A DNA stretch of 29,601 bases from Scenedesmus sp. ARA3 (Eukaryota > Chlorophyta > Chlorophyceae > Sphaeropleales > Scenedesmaceae): the NCBI GenBank assembly GCA_004335835.1, contig RWJK01000314.1, forward strand, positions 1-29,601. Reading direction: 5' to 3'. This document shows, one piece after another, positions 8,417-19,374 of this stretch. The position numbers and the translations under genes were made by a program. Positions within the stretch are counted from its first letter, which is position 1; the number at the start of each line of letters is the position of its first letter. The notes under the pieces were generated by a model. It saw nothing but the letters and a program-made list of their open reading frames with translations. It was not told where the DNA came from and did no database searches.

Positions 8417-11319
8417 ATGCAGACCAGAGTGGGCCCAGGTTATGCTGCAGTGTTGCTGCTGCTGACTGTCTGCTGCAGCGCTGTACAACATGCAGCAGCA
8501 GCAGGCAAACCACCGGTGGCCAGCTATACTACTAGCCAATCACCAACGCCAGGACAGTTAGCAGCAAAAGGGTCACCACAAACTGAGGCACAGCAACAGG
8601 AAGTTGCAGCAGCTGCAGCAGCAGCTACTGGGCCGCTCAGCAACAGCAGCAATGCCTTGCAGGAGATTCCTGCTGCGGCAGCACCAGAGCAGGCCAACAC
8701 AGCAGGCAGATGCAGCTACCGCCAAGAGCCTGCAACAGGACCGATGTTCACATGCTTCTTGGAAGTCTACGGCTATGGTGATCGTGATCCAGGTACGAGT
8801 TGTCTTGCAGCCATGCTGATGAGGATGGTTGTGGGCATGATGAATCTGGTGTCTTCCACCGATCTGCAGACCAGTGTGCCGTGTAATTCTTGCCGGCCGC
8901 AACAGCTTGCAGTGGCAGCGCTGCTGGAGGCTCCTTACGGTCACGGCAGCTTCGTTTTGTCGACTTGCGCGTTTTTGGTACAAGCAGGGCTGGCAAGTGT
9001 TGGCTGTGCCTTGTGCTGCGCCTGCAGGTGTGAGGTCCCTGTACCTGAACTGCAGCTCACCCACTCACCCAGGCAGCAAGCTACCAATTGGAGTCCCACT
9101 TGCTAGCAGCAGCCAGGCTATTATGAAGGCCTCTATTGCAGCAGATATCGCACAGCAGCTGGCAATGCATTCTACAGGTGTAAGCTTTAACCCAAATGCA
9201 GCGATCCCCTGTCAACGTGAGGCAGGGCAGTTGCAGGATGAGGGCCGGGTAGGTGTGATTGGTGCCTTGCTGTACTTCTGCACTGGCAGTGTGCACTTTG
9301 TACAGCCGGTCATCCAAGGGGTATGGCTGCCAGCCAAGTCCGGCAACAGGATAGACACAGCAGTAATCTACATTGGTGGTGATGCGGATGTGACGATGAC
9401 GGAGGCGCGGGTCACTGCAAATAACGCAAGCACTGCTATAGCTGTGGATGGCAGTGCCCGGCTGATTGTGGAGAGCTCAACATTCACGCAGAACATGGGT
9501 GATCCTGGCGCGGCGATATTCAGCCAAGGCAGCACCGTGTTAAACATCACCAACTCATCATTCACGGACAACTACAGCCGAGATTACGGCGGCGCGCTGG
9601 CGCTGCTGCTGTGCTCGCACGCCACAGTCAGCAGCAGCAGCTTTGACAACAACGGTGCTGAGATGTCCGGCGGTGCGGTGCTTGCAGAAGGTGATATGAC
9701 AGTGCTGCTGCGGGATTCCACATTGCAGGGTAACTCTGCAGTGAGTGGTGGGGCAATCATGTGTACTGGTGCCGAGCTGCGGCTGGAGCGCACCAACATA
9801 ACTGACAATGCAGCAGTTGGGCCGCAAGGTTCAGGTGGGGGCCTGTTCTTAACAGAAGGTGCTGCTTTGGAGCTCTCGCAGGCCGTCGTTTCAAATAACA
9901 CGGCACAGCAGGGCGGCGGCGCCTTTGTAGCCGCAAGCGTTGCGTTCAATGCAGCAGAGCTGACAAGCAGCGTGGTGCGCAATGTTGCAACAGTGGCGGA
10001 CGATAACCTCTCCACCAACCCGACGTTGCTGGAAGTGCTGGGCAGCCAATACATCAGCAGGTTTGTGGCAGGATCAGATGAGGATGCTGGGCTGTTGAAA
10101 GTGCGGCTGCACTTAAGTGGACATAACGGCCTCATTCCTTGTGGCAATCAGCGCGTGGAAGCCTTTTGGCAAAGCTCACTGCCCGGTGCAGCACCGAAAG
10201 ACCGGCAGCTACCATCTGGTGACTGTGAGGCAGGCAGCGGCGCCGCAAATGCACTGCCTAAGGCGACAGCGCTGTTGCTGCGGAATGGCACAGTGGACTT
10301 TGCGCTGAGGTTCAGGCAGCCGCCAGGCAACCATACCATTGTGTTCCAGGTTGTGCTTGAGAGCGGCTGCCCGGTTGCCACGAATATTACTGTCAATGTG
10401 CGCGCCTGTGAGCCGGGGGAGCGAGAGGTGGGCGCTGACGATGTGTCGTCGTTGTCACATGCGCTGTTAGTAACATGTCGTAACATGTCAGCGGTGCGGG
10501 ACCCAATCCCAGCTGCTGCACCGAGCATCATCATGCATAAACTTTACCTAAACTAAATTATTTGTGCAGCAAGCTGCATGAACAGGAAGACTGCCTTCTG
10601 CATGTCAGGCGCACCTGGCGCGCATCCATTCTCGTACAACCAATGCAGAGCACTGCATGCCGCCAAGTGGCTAAGCCTGTGTGACAGGCATGTAATACCA
10701 GTCTGTGCTACAGCAGCACCTGTGTTGGTGCTGCAGACCCGCCCACTAGCACAGCGCTCTCGGCGAACCCACATAACAGTGCCACCTGTGCCCCCTGAAA
10801 CCTGCGCCCCTGCAGGTGAAGGCTAGCGTGTGCGACCCCTGTGCCCCGCAGAGCTTCAGCTTTGTAGCGCTCAGCAGCAGCGGGGCCTGCGAGCACACAT
10901 AGCGGTGTCACATACGTTCAAACCTGTGCATCCTCTGCCTCTGCAGGTGAAGGCTGGCGTGTGTGACCCATGCGCCCCTCAGAGCTTCAGCTTTGTGGCT
11001 CTCAACAGCAGCGGGGCCTGCACCGCATGCCCGGAGGGTGCGGAGTGCCCCGGTGCTGATGTGGTTGTGTCCAAGCCAGGCTGGTGGCAGTCATCACTGG
11101 GCTCTGGCCAAATGCACAGGTGCGCACTTGTAACGCATGTGCACCCACGCGCAATGGGCACAGCGCACTCACGTAGTTGCAGAGTCCAGTGCATCACCTT
11201 CTCTGTTCCTTTCTCGGCAGTGTAACCTTGTTGCGGATGACAGCAGATAGCCCTGGCCCGGGCAGCAGTGCACACATCGGCATGCAAATGCTGCTGCATG
11301 CAGGATGTGTGCGGTACAT

Positions 11320-11369
<50 letters not shown>

Positions 11370-13463
11370 TGCACGTACGTCGTGCAGGCAGCAGTGCTGT
11401 GCTGATAGCTTAGTATGGTGTGGCGGCACAGTGTGATGTGTCACATTCACAGGCTGCTTGGAGCCCAGGAGGTCCCTACAAACAACTGCTGGCTTTGCTG
11501 TATGGCATATCCGTTGTGCTAAAGTTTTGCAGCAAGGCTTCACATGCCGCACGCTTGCCTCCATGTGGCAGGATCATCAGTCGCCTGTGCCACCTCTGCT
11601 GGCCTGCTGCTGTGCTCCCTGCTGTCGCGCAGGTGCCCAAACCCCGAGGCATGCTCGAGCAACCGATCCGCATTCATCCAAGCCTGCGTGGCAAAGGACG
11701 CCTCACAATGCAGGGACAGCAGCTTCATCCCTGCTCAGTGTGCCCCTGCAGCAGCAGATGCGCCAGCAGGCTCTGCACAGCCATCTCCTTACACTGGCAG
11801 CCTCTGCGGCATGTGCAGCACTGGCTATGGCTCTAGCAAGCCCTTTACATGCACCAAATGCATGCACAAGGGTGCAATGCTGGCAATATATGCAGTGGGT
11901 GCTGCAGGCTTGCTGTTGGCAATGAAGCTGATGTGTCACTTCACTCTGAAGGAGAGCCAGAAGCACGGACGCATCCTGGCTGAAAACGAAGGCCTGAAAG
12001 CACCCCAGGAACTTCCAGAGTTCACCACTACTAGCAGTTTCACTGCTGTTGCTGCTGCTGGTAGCAGTGTGGCAGGCGCAGCTGCCGCTGCCGCCGCGGC
12101 AGCAGCAGCAGCAGGCAGTCCTGCAGAAACAGCAAGTGTGCGTGCCACGCACCTGGTGCGGCACCTGGTGCTGCACTGTCAGTGGACGCTGCTGCTAGGC
12201 AGCATCCAGCTTGCAGAGGCATGGCCAGGCAGCATTGCCTGGGCTATGCAAGTGCTTGCATGGATGTGGGCACCTGCTTCACCAGCAGCACTTGCTCCCG
12301 AATGCCTCAACACCTCTGGCAGCACTCCTGCAGCCATCCAAAAGATTGTCTTCTTCCTTGCAGTGCCTCTGGCCATGTTATTTGTCATGCTGGCGGTTGA
12401 GATGGTGTCGACGCGGTTAGGGTTTTCAGATGCAAAACAGGAGCACCTCGGGGACCGGCTACTTGCCACAAGCTTTATAGTGATGTTCTTCTTCCTGCCA
12501 ACCATTGCCTCCACTGCTTTTAGCCTGTTTGCATGCATTGAGCTAGATAGGCCAGCTGGTGCTGTTGCAGTAGCACCTGGCTCCAGGCCTGCGGCGGTAG
12601 GGTGGTATTTTATGCACGATTTGGATCAGGTGTGCTTGTCAACAGCAGGTGGATGGCACAGGAGGCTTGCCCTGGGGCTAGGCATTCCTCTAACAGTGCT
12701 GGTGGTTGCTGTGCCAGTATCTATAGTGGCTGTGATGCTGCGGAACTGGCGGCGCCGCAGCGATGCAGCGTTCCTGCAGCATTACTACTTCCTGGTGCAG
12801 TACTACTCACCGACGTACTGCTGGTATGAAGCGGCTGTGATCTGCCAAACCCTAATGCTGGTGTTCCTTAGCGTGTTTGGGTACACCTTGGGGCCCTATA
12901 GGCAAGCCCTTGCGATGAACATCGTGATTTTGTCATCTGGCGTGCTGCTGCTGTTTCTGCAGCCGCTGCGGCATCGCGAGGCAAAAACTGTAGCTGTGTC
13001 CAGCATGGTCTGCCTGTTCCTCACTAGTTACACAGCCTTGACTTTTGCGCAGTTTGGTGTGGGGCTGTCAAGCAAGGAGTTGATTGCTGTGTACATGGGC
13101 CTGGTCGTGGTGGTTGTGAATGCCGCATTCGTGGCGTCGGTGCTGTGGCAGCTGTGTCGTATGATCGACTGGAGGGGCGCATGGCAGCAGGCAGTATGGA
13201 TCTGCAGGGCTGTTGCAGCGTGTGACCTGGCAGCAGCATGTGCTGAGCAAAAGCTGGCAGCAACTGCAAGTGCTGAGATGGCCGCAAGGGAGGCAGCATT
13301 GCACGCAGCAAGCATGACAGGCCGTGGCGATGCCAGTATCACTGTGTGTGAGTCCCCCATCAAGTTTGTGCAGCGGCAGGGTGATGTGCACCGCACACCG
13401 AGTGCGTCATGCAGTGACTTGCAGGCGAGCAGTGATCAGCAGCCGCAGCAGCAGCCCCTGTAG
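8417..13463 (+). CDS. Pmp beta-helix / Cys-rich / multi-TM surface protein
   Basis: Exons 8417-8792, 9028-10427, 10947-11119 and 11633-13463 join in frame (phases 1, 0, 2) to about 1259 residues. Signal peptide at the start (AAVLLLLTVCCSAVQHAAAA). Middle part (coded 9300-10000) is a right-handed beta-helix of chlamydial-Pmp type, with repeated GGA[ILV] and FxxN-like turns (e.g. YGGALALLL, MSGGAVLAEG, SGGAIMCTG, QQGGGAFVA). Exon 3 and the start of exon 4 form a Cys-rich segment (CDPCAPQSF, CTACPEGAECPG, LCGMCSTGYG, CTKCMHKG). The C-terminal half has about 8 hydrophobic helices, including YYSPTYCWYEAAVI between two of them, resembling the TRP-like membrane part of large volvocine and other chlorophyte proteins. 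Ends in a Gln-rich cytosolic tail. Likely a plasma-membrane sensor or channel-like protein; exact function unknown. The exon 2 donor (GTGGGC at 10428) is the least certain junction. Confidence 0.78.
10816..10890 (+). repeat. Decoy acceptor end of exon 3 in the Pmp-type gene
   Basis: The first 75 nt of exon 3 (10947-11021) are present upstream, with the CTGCAG acceptor, at 131 bp distance and with about 10 substitutions. The copy codes VKASVCDPCAPQSFSFVAL and then reaches an in-frame TAG shortly after leaving the homology, so using it would truncate the protein. Confidence 0.85.
11321..11368 (+). repeat. (CAG)16 array in intron 3 of the Pmp-type gene
   Basis: Sixteen uninterrupted CAG units inside the intron 11120-11632. 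This is one of few intronic arrays that read CAG rather than CTG on the sense strand, and it is not close to the acceptor at 11632. Confidence 0.95.
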
Positions 13464-13660
13464 AGCTGATCAGCTCTGAGCTGTTCATGAAACAGCTCTT
13501 TGCTCTCACCGAGCGTTATGCTGTCGCAGGAAACATTGTACAGCATACTGTTTTCAACTGCATCGACAAGCATTGGTGGTGCTTTAGGCTCGCAAAACAT
13601 TGCCTGTTCTCCCCCATGCCACCAATGCTTGGTGGGGCTGGTTCCAGCAGCTGCCATCGT

Positions 13661-13709
13661 TGTAAGCTTGCACCGTACACGTAAGTGTTTCAACACTTGT
13701 AAAGTTACA
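13661..13709. terminator. Candidate poly(A) signals for two convergent genes
   Basis: TGTAA, the usual green-algal poly(A) signal, occurs on the plus strand at 13661-13665 and 13698-13702, 200-240 bp after the stop of the Pmp-type gene. On the minus strand TGTAA lies at 13709-13705. A small hairpin AAGTGT-TTCA-ACACTT covers 13683-13698. Confidence 0.45.
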
Positions 13710-16209
13710 CGCAATCCAAACTGGAGCAGATACAACAAATTTGAACATGCACGGTTACTTATGTGAATGATAATGCCTGCAAAACACCTAAACCTGTTGT
13801 TGCAAGCCTGCCGCACCGCGCTGCGGTGCTGCTAGCAGCAGTATTGCTGACCTTGGCAACCAACGTGACGTGCAACCTATGTGACATAGGTAGCACTAAA
13901 CAACACTCCTCGGAGGCGGCTGCATGCAGACAACACACAGCTATCGCCGTTGAATCCGCCCATCTCATGGGGCTCATGCGGCATGATGCAAGCATGTACA
14001 ACCCAGTTTGAAACGCAAGCGCAGTGGCGCTGCTCTGGACTCACAGCCACAAACCTGGCATGCTCTATTTGGCAGGTTGACGCCAAGGCACTGAGAGCAA
14101 CTGTGACACTGCACCACACCGCCAACCACTCACAGAACCAAAATGCCTGCCAGCTGCGCACTTCTGTTGCTGGCGTTCTACTGGGAGGTGTTCAAACATC
14201 TGCACCACAACGTGCCATACGCCTGCTGCCAGACGTCATGTGACACACCACAAAACAGCAGCGTCCTTTTTGCTGCCGCTCCACGACTCACATCAGGCTT
14301 CAGCAAAATGCCTCCTCCGTACACGCCCCACACGCCCTGCCCCAGAACTCACAGGGCATGCATTACGTAGATACACCAAAAACCAAACGAAAGCTCTTGA
14401 ACCAGCACGTGATTTGCCCAGCTGTGCCAGGACTGCAGACGCGCCATGCATGCTACCCCGCCCACCCCTATTGCAGTGCCCCACACGGGGTTGGTCTCAT
14501 CCCACAGTCGCTGAAAATGCAAGCAGGTGAGGCAGTGGTGTACTCAACATACTGAGCTCAAACACCCCAGGCATTTGTTCTGATGATGATAATGAACGAC
14601 AGAGCTGCAGTACGCACTCTACACTCATGTGTCTTCCCGGCAAGCAACCTACAGCAAGGTATCCCTGACAGGCCATGTTGAGAGCCCGAGAAAAGGAGAG
14701 CTCTCCAAGTTTTCAGGGACGCAAAAGCAGCGGCGCCAAGTCAAACTGCGGCCCAGGTGTCATAGGAAGGGCCACCTTCTCACCAACCAGGCTGAGATGC
14801 CCCTGTCCGTTAGTCAGGAATCATGGACACACCATTGTACTGCAACCTGGCATGACAAACTGCTGTGATAGGCAAAAACGGCTGCCGCCACCACCGCTGC
14901 AACTGACTTGGCAAAACAGCTGTGCAGTGCATTGTCAGTGCAGTACTAACGCGTGAGGATCGCCGCAAAAAAAAGGAACGAGCGACCGAGGGCGCAAGCA
15001 GGCGCTCAGCAAGAATCTGAGGCCTGAGTCAGACTGAGCTTCAAGTGCACACACACTGGCAATGAAAGGGAAAGTGCAAGGCACAGGCCTGCCTTGCTGA
15101 AAGGGGCAAGTCACTGCCGACACTGGTAGCAAGGAATAGGCAAAAGATCGTCCATACAAGTTCCTGCCCGACACCCAATTGGGTTGGTCACCCACCAAGC
15201 ATAACATCGTCATCTTGCTCAGTACCTGCTGCGCAGGCAGCCATGACAAAAGCACAAACCTAGCGCGGCAATCCTTGACAGCCGCCTGCGCAGCACTCCT
15301 GCTTGTCAGGTTGCTTATCGCAACCGGTCAGGTCGGGCAATTGCCCGCTTGCATTGACTGATCCAGTCCACCATCACACAAATGCGCGCAGGGTGACGCC
15401 ATACAGCCCTCAAAACTGCAGCAAGAAGGCCTGCACCCCGGCAAGCCTGTGCCACCAAAGGTTTGCGGCAACAGCAAGCAAAGTGATCATGAACATGTGC
15501 AGTATCTGGCTGCCAAAACAGCCTTTGCGGGCTGTTTCAGTGTAACCCTTCCTTCAACAGATGGTGCGTGATGCAGACGCTGTGTGTAGCATGCACAGCA
15601 CACCCACTGCCAAAACACCAAAGTGCTGCATGTAGCAACCGCCCTGCCACCATGCCGCCAGCTTGAAAGCGCTGCCAAAGCATTGTTGACCATGATTGAT
15701 CTCACTGTCAGTGCCTGGACAAGGCATAACATGATATGCAAACATTGTTTGCGCTGCCAACACTCCCGACTTCACGCAATGCAAACAATCCATACGTAAG
15801 CACTGCACGTGCTTTTTGCAGCACGGTGGTGTGCGTAACCACGTGCGCAGCTGCAGCCGTATGTGTGTATGGGCCGCCAGCAATATCCAGCCACTCCTGC
15901 AAATGCGCAAAGCTGTAAAAGAACAATTGCACAACAACTAATCCTGCAAGCAAAATTTGGCGATACACTAGATGCGTGCACCAGCCCTCCAACCGCCAAG
16001 GTGATGTAGGCAGTGTCACCTCAACCCACACTGCACTCCAGCCCCGCGTCCCCAATAACGCTGCCGGCGCTACTCAGCGTGCACAGCAAGCGTTACTGAT
16101 CATACCACCCCAGGCACTCGCACTCCCAGTCAGTCACTATGCAGTACCAGATACTGCTGAACCCGCCATGCCTGGTGGCAAGCTCAGCGGCAGCATCAGC
16201 GGCCTGCGC
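13710..16209. other. Gene-free 2.5 kb between convergent genes
   Basis: No ORF here resembles a known protein and none combines with plausible splice sites. Triplet arrays are absent, unlike the rest of the window. The plus strand is CA-rich (minus strand TG-rich), which matches the transcribed-strand bias of introns and UTRs in this window, so part may be 3' UTR of the PP2C gene. The first minus-strand TGTAA after the PP2C stop is only at 13709. A palindrome CCTATGTGACATAGG sits at 13876-13890. Confidence 0.5.
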
Positions 16210-17372
16210 TCAGCGCCTGTGCACCAGCCGCACCACCACGGCCGTGATGTCGTCCACCACGCCCTCCTCCTCGTGCAGCCAGCGCTGGTGCGCCTCGTCA
16301 ACCAGCTGCAGGACAGAGGAGCAGCAGCAGGTCAGCAGCAGGTGTTTTGATACCAAACTTGAGCCACGCCTGTAATCCAAGCCCTGCGGTTGCAAATGTC
16401 AAGCACATCTGCCAGCACCTGCATGCACAGCACCATCATGCAAGCTCAATGCCCCGCCTGCCGCCTGCTCAGCTCACCAGCCTGCAGCCGTCCTCGGGCG
16501 TGTCGCAGCTGGCCACCAGCTCCACCGCCTCCTTGCTGGAGATGAACTCCCACACGCCGTCAGACGCCAGGATGAGCAGCTTGTCCGAGGGCGTCAGCTC
16601 CAGCTGCACGTGCTGCGGCTCAGAGCTCACGCCCACACTGCACCAAAACAGCCGCAGCACAGCAGCGTCAGCAGCCACTCCAATAACTGGGATGCAGCCG
16701 AATCAAACCTGTGGCTTGCCAATACTGCCCGGCATACAGGGTGTGCTGTCAACACCACTGAGAATATCTTCAGCGCCAAGTTCAGGTTTCTGACTTTGGC
16801 GTGATCGCAAGTTTATCGTCAAAGTCCTGCAACTCACGTGTGTGCCAGCTGGTCTCCCAGGGCTCTGCTCATGGCCAGGCCTGGGATCCACGCGTACTGC
16901 AGCCAGACGCGGTAGGGGCCCATGGGCTGGCCCATCTCATCAACCAGCCTGCCAGCAGCAGCAGCAGCAGCAGGAGATACAGCAGTCAGCCTGCCAGGTC
17001 AGGTTGCCTATTGGGAGTGACAAGCACACAATCACAAAGAGGAGCAAGCATGCACCTGCCAGGGCAACAGGTCACCTGCAGCAAACACTAAGCGCCGTCG
17101 CCAATGAAGCCGCTCACAGCAGTTGCCACAACAACAACACCGCCTGCCATGCTCCCACAGCTGAGGCACATACATACATCACATCACCCTGCACTGCGCT
17201 CACCGCTCCACGCGGCCCTGCTGCTTTAGGATGCGCGCCTTCTCGTCGGGCAGCGTGGGCTTGTGGTCATGGCTCACGTCCACGGCCTCCCAGCCGCCGC
17301 GCTTGCCCTGGCGCCCCAGCACGATGCGGCTGTCGCCCACCCACGCAGTCGTGAGCGTGGTGCCCTGTCAGA

Positions 17373-17403
<31 letters not shown>

Positions 17404-18906
17404 TCATCGGCAGGTTCAGCTGTGCATAAACATCGCCAATCTGCTTGTCTGCAGGCATGGTGATCAAGAAAATCTGCAGCATCTCTGCTGCTGATACAGC
17501 AGAATTACATGCTTTCGTGCTGTACTGCAGGAAGGCATGCTCCTACACCATGCATTCCTGCAAGCAGAACTTGCCCACAACACAGGTTTACCCGTCCCCC
17601 GCACTCGCGCCCACGCACCTTGAGGTGTGCCAGCGAGCAGGTGCTGCCGCTGAACTCGCAGTCCACGTTGCTGCCTGCCAGCCCCGCGTCCACCTCCAGG
17701 AAGCCGGAGCTCAGCGCCTCCTTGAGCCCCGCGCCGCTGGTCAGGTGCTGCACCAGCAGGATGGGCAGGTGCTGCTTCACAAAGCCGCTCACCAGGTGGC
17801 CTGCAGGACAGCAAGTAAAGAGAAGAGATGAGCGCAGTGTGTGAAGCGGCTTGCAGGAGATTCACGTGCGCGCAGGAAGCATGTAGGTTGTCAAGAACCG
17901 CACGTATGGCACACCATGCAGCGCCTACTTGCCATCTTGGTCGCTGAGCACCCAGAGCAAACACTGTTTCTTGCTTGCTTGCTTGCTGACATGCTGTGAA
18001 CAGCTGCAGGAGCCGTGGCAGCACTGGCTCACCATGCGGGCCGTGGCCATCCATCGCCCCAAACATGGACTGCTCCTCAGTGATGTACTTCTCAAATGCG
18101 AAGCAGTTGTCCTGGTTGGTCTTCTTGTAGCCAGGCTCCCTGCCAGCCCTGCTCATGCAGGCCACCTGCACGTCAATTGGGCGCTGCTTCTTGGCTTGCT
18201 GCTGAGCCTGCGGGCTGCCGCCTGCTGCCGCTGCTGCTGCACCCTGTTGATGCTCCTGCAGGCTGCTCTCATCTTCTGCATACATGGCGTACTCGGCCTT
18301 GATCTTGTCGGCCAGGTTCTTCTGCATGTGGGGAGAAGCAGCATCGCAGCACAATCTCACATGGGCACTTGAACAGGGCGGCTATGTTGCCTGCGTATCC
18401 CAGCTCAACTGCGGTAGAAGAGCTAAGTGCAGTGATGACCAAGCACTGCCTTGTACGCTGAAAAGGTGTTGCTGTTGCTGCAGTAACTCACGTCATTGGT
18501 GACATAGCTGAGGCGCCGTCCGCGTGTGCCCGCACTGCCACCCTTGATGTCAACGGTGCCATCGGCGCCCTTGCCATTTGCGGTGATGACAGCAACTGCT
18601 GGAGGATGCTGCAGCTGCAGCTGTTGCTGACGCTGCAGGCAGACACAGGAGGATAATGGGTATGTGTCAGGCCAGCAGCAGTAGCATCAGAACAAGATAC
18701 AGGCGCACCCGATACACCAGCTCGCCCAGAAAGCGGCTGCTTACGTTTTTGGCCTCTATGGAATAAGATAGACGCCTTGCACGGGTGGTTTCCGCCGTGT
18801 TGGAGCCTGCAGCGTCACAGACAACCCTTAGCCTTCCTCCTACTTTAGTTGGCTGTGAGCAGGCGCTGGGCCACTGCAAGCCCCGCTCATGCAGCAAACG
18901 GCTCAT
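16210..18906 (-). CDS. PP2C-family Ser/Thr protein phosphatase, complete
   Basis: Metal-dependent phosphatase. Exons in sense order: 18906-18745, 18632-18492, 18321-18033, 17800-17619, 17364-17204, 16948-16838, 16637-16478, 16305-16210; all GT-AG and all in phase, 433 residues. Metal-binding and signature motifs are intact: NQDN (170-173), GAMDGHG (189-195), VGDSRIVLG (267-275), SHDHKP, MSRALGD, LASDGVWEFI (372-381), and DDITAVVV (420-427). The N-terminal ~100 residues are poorly conserved, basic and Ser/Arg-rich with RRLSY twice; a plastid transit peptide or regulatory extension is possible. The first exon is the least certain part. SMFGAMDGHGPHG and the DGVWEFISS form resemble plant and algal PP2C clades related to protist-type PP2Cs. 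Stop at 16212-16210. Substrate unknown. Confidence 0.92.
16950..16971 (-). repeat. Sense CTG array before PP2C exon 6 acceptor
   Basis: Seven CAG units on the plus strand read CTG in sense and abut the TGGCAG acceptor at 16949. A shorter, similar run sits before the last exon (16321-16341). Confidence 0.8.
17374..17401 (-). repeat. Sense CTG array before PP2C exon 5 acceptor
   Basis: Nine CAG units on the plus strand (CTG in sense) end about 9 nt before the exon 5 acceptor (CTGACAG at 17371-17365). The sequence between is TTCTGACAG, so the array fills the pyrimidine-tract position. Confidence 0.9.
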
Positions 18907-19374
18907 TGGAGCTTACCATTGGCTGGCCTAAGGTCTGGCTCGACGATAGCGTCGTCCTCGACTTGTTTACTGGTCACACAGCCCATTGTGCAGCCAACGC
19001 TGCAGCAAGGAGGTTGTGTAGGCCAGTGAACAATTCAGAGGAAATACTTTCAACGTGATTGAGGACGAGAAAGAAAACAGAGAAGGGCACGAGCACAGCT
19101 AGTTAAACTTGTAGTGCTGTATTTTGTTTGTGGTTTGTTTTCAAAGCAAACTTAGGCAAATTTATGGCGTTGGCCTCGACTAAAACTACACGACAATTAC
19201 ATGCATCAGGTGCAGCAGCTGTTTTCTGGGATTGAAGTCCCAAGTGACTACCAAGTGCCAACAGAGGTGACAACAGCAGCACGATATCTATACAATGTTC
19301 TGAAGACCACGACGCTCTTACCTTTCTAGACTGACTTCAAAGCATTGAGCTTTTGTTGGCAATCGAAGCACAAG
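18907..19374. promoter_or_regulatory. Divergent promoter between PP2C and TEF30-like gene
   Basis: 468 bp between the two start codons. T- and A-richer than the genes (e.g. TTTTGTTTGTGG around 19120), free of triplet arrays and without an ORF. Both promoters and 5' UTRs are expected here. Confidence 0.55.

Noticed and set aside
15708..16055. 115-codon minus ORF downstream of PP2C
   Set aside because: No family resemblance, and no splice-compatible link; reads like TG-rich UTR sequence.
17464..18360. 298-codon minus ORF read as one block
   Set aside because: Contains two true PP2C exons (18321-18033 and part of 17800-17619 in another frame) joined through introns; motifs are restored only when the introns are removed.
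19202..19330. Earlier ATG upstream of TEF30 (19202)
   Set aside because: Its frame does not connect to the PDZ exons; the ATGATG at 19375 gives a transit peptide and phase-correct joins.
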